Assembly (NCBI GenBank): GCA_020057445.1
Contig: JAGVFV010000185.1
Location: 1-5,546, forward strand
Reading direction: 5' to 3'
From: an archaeon
GTDB lineage: Archaea > Nanobdellota > Nanobdellia > Woesearchaeales > JAHJEM01
DNA: 5,546 nt
Part shown: positions 4,663 through 5,546 of the stretch, piece after piece
Layout: each line of letters begins with the position of its first letter
How positions within the stretch are numbered: the stretch's first letter is position 1
Program-made: the position numbers and the translations under genes
Notes under the pieces: model-generated
Database searches by the model: none
The model's input: the letters and a program-made list of their open reading frames with translations, nothing else
Told to the model about the DNA's origin: nothing

Positions 4663-4670
4663 TATAAAAA
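4663..4670 (+). promoter_or_regulatory. Candidate TATA box for the HTH-like gene
   Basis: TATAAAAA with purine-rich AAAGAAAAC just upstream (BRE-like) predicts a transcription start near 4693. The resulting leader of about 24 nt contains GAGGTGA (4695-4701). An inverted repeat AGCGC-CAT-GCGCT (4670-4682) lies between box and start and could be an operator. Confidence 0.45.
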
Positions 4671-4716
4671 GCGCCATGCGCTCCCCCTTCATAAGAGGTG
4701 AGTGAGAGTATATACT

Positions 4717-5496
4717 ATGAGCGATGAACCTGGGATGGAACTGTCTCCTGCAAAAAACCTGTTCACTGTCAGATATAGGGAGTGGATTGACAAGTATAGG
4801 GGACAGCATCCAGACTTCTCATGGGGACAACTCTCTCGGGATACGGGGATACTCCGAGACTCTTTTTCCCGGATGTATCGCTTCGGTGTCAAGAGACCAT
4901 CCAATATACCTGTGAAGTCCAGAAAGATATTGTTTGCCCTCACCAATGATCCTCTCCTCAATCCGAAGACCTGGCAGGAATATGCCACTCTTGACATCGC
5001 CTCGCCTGAGGCACAGGAACTTATCAAACAGTACGGGAATGTGGTCTATGACGGCGCATCCCCTGTGCAAAAAGTCTCGTCTGCACAAAAAGAAGAAAAA
5101 CAGGAAAGCAGGCTCGAACAGCGCGTCGCATCCCCTGATCTCTCCCCTCTCAGGAATGCTGTCGCAGACCTGCTGCAGGGCATTGACGCGGTCATGTCAG
5201 GGATCGACAACCGAGCGCCTGGAGAATATGCGAACCTCGCACGGGAAGACCCGTCAGCACTTGGCATGCAGATCGCATCAAAGGCATACAGCCTTGCCTA
5301 CGCGCTTCTCGCAAGCAAGGATCTCCCGCCAGAAACAAGGACCAAGCTCCAAGAGCAGCTCCCAAAAAAAGATGTCAATGAACTCATCTACCTCCTCCAC
5401 AGCATCCACAAGAACCCAGAGGAAATCATCCAAGAGGCGAAGGTCTTCAATACAGACATAAATCTTACAGGCGGACCCTACAAGGTGAAGTCATGA
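4717..5496 (+). CDS. Unrecognised 259-aa protein with N-terminal HTH-like segment
   Basis: Residues 15-57 look like a helix-turn-helix: FTVRYREWIDKY, then SWGQLSRDTG and ILRDSFSRMYRFG, matching the pattern of Xre-type DNA-binding domains (L-x-x-x-T-G-x-x-x-x-x-x-S-R). SRKILFALTNDPLL (68-81) could be the closing helix. A charged Gln/Lys/Glu linker (about 117-137) joins it to a helical C-terminal region (about 142-245) with LRNAVADLLQGIDAVMSGID and AYSLAYALLAS. No enzyme motif is visible. A regulator is plausible but unproven. ATG 4717 is chosen; its SD GAGGTGA (4695-4701) is 15 nt away, longer than usual, and an in-frame GTG at 4702 directly abuts that SD, so 4717 is more likely. It is divergent from the gene at 3773-4495 and ends in an ATGA overlap with the next gene. 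Confidence 0.78.
   Translation: MSDEPGMELSPAKNLFTVRYREWIDKYRGQHPDFSWGQLSRDTGILRDSFSRMYRFGVKRPSNIPVKSRKILFALTNDPLLNPKTWQEYATLDIASPEAQELIKQYGNVVYDGASPVQKVSSAQKEEKQESRLEQRVASPDLSPLRNAVADLLQGIDAVMSGIDNRAPGEYANLAREDPSALGMQIASKAYSLAYALLASKDLPPETRTKLQEQLPKKDVNELIYLLHSIHKNPEEIIQEAKVFNTDINLTGGPYKVKS
5483..5488 (+). promoter_or_regulatory. Shine-Dalgarno site of the downstream partial gene
   Basis: AGGTGA lies 4 nt before the ATG at 5493 and inside the last codons of the upstream gene, the same layout as at 75-90. Confidence 0.65.
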
Positions 5497-5546
5497 AAAC
5501 ACATAATTACAGGATAGGCGATGAGGCATTCATCATCGGAAGGACG
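5493..5546 (+). CDS. N-terminus of an unidentified protein (partial, runs off the window)
   Basis: An open frame of 18 codons, MKTHNYRIGDEAFIIGRT, begins at an ATG overlapping the upstream stop by ATGA (5493-5496). It has a good SD 4 nt upstream, so it is almost certainly co-translated with the HTH-like gene. Too little is visible to assign a family. Confidence 0.65.
   Translation, partial: MKTHNYRIGDEAFIIGRT

Noticed and set aside
4676..4705. 9-codon upstream ORF (MRSPFIRGE) before the HTH-like gene
   Set aside because: Its ATG lies in the inverted repeat and upstream of the predicted transcription start near 4693, so it is probably not transcribed.

Overview
The window looks archaeal, and most like a DPANN-type genome such as the Woesearchaeota/Pacearchaeota group. 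The strongest markers are an archaeal elongation factor 1-alpha (EF1A) followed by an archaeal-type ribosomal protein uS10. Several starts have a BRE/TATA box centred about 26-27 nt upstream, as expected for leaderless mRNAs, and other genes carry a clean GAGGTGA-type Shine-Dalgarno (SD). The lineage is my inference from protein resemblance; no 16S or tRNA gene is visible.

Layout, left to right. Positions 1-374 (+): the tail of an unidentified gene overlaps by ATGA with a small two-helix membrane protein. Positions 419-884: a 48-aa antitoxin-like protein (+) and a 104-aa RelE/ParE-superfamily toxin (-) meet tail to tail with 4 bp between their stop codons. Positions 885-1136: a non-coding stretch with five perfect hairpins (stems 6-8 bp) separated by exactly 6 nt each and enclosed by a 7-bp long-range stem. 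Positions 1137-2790 (-): tuf (EF1A) then rps10, with a T8 tract and an 8-bp inverted repeat between them. Positions 2791-3023: tuf leader and promoter, and a poly-T candidate terminator for the next operon. Positions 3024-3601 (-): a vapB-vapC toxin-antitoxin operon with a leaderless promoter over an 18-bp palindrome. Positions 3773-4495 (-): a 240-aa protein I do not recognise. Positions 4496-4716: a divergent intergenic region. Positions 4717-5496 (+): a 259-aa protein with an N-terminal helix-turn-helix-like segment, overlapping by ATGA with a gene that leaves the window.

Taken together, a conserved translation operon (EF1A-uS10) is bracketed by two toxin-antitoxin modules whose toxin families usually act on mRNA or tRNA. 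The right end is an accessory-looking pair of divergent unknown genes. The most unusual item is the regular five-hairpin array at about 947-1083. It lies after rps10 and before the toxin start, and it does not match any named RNA or repeat family I can recall.
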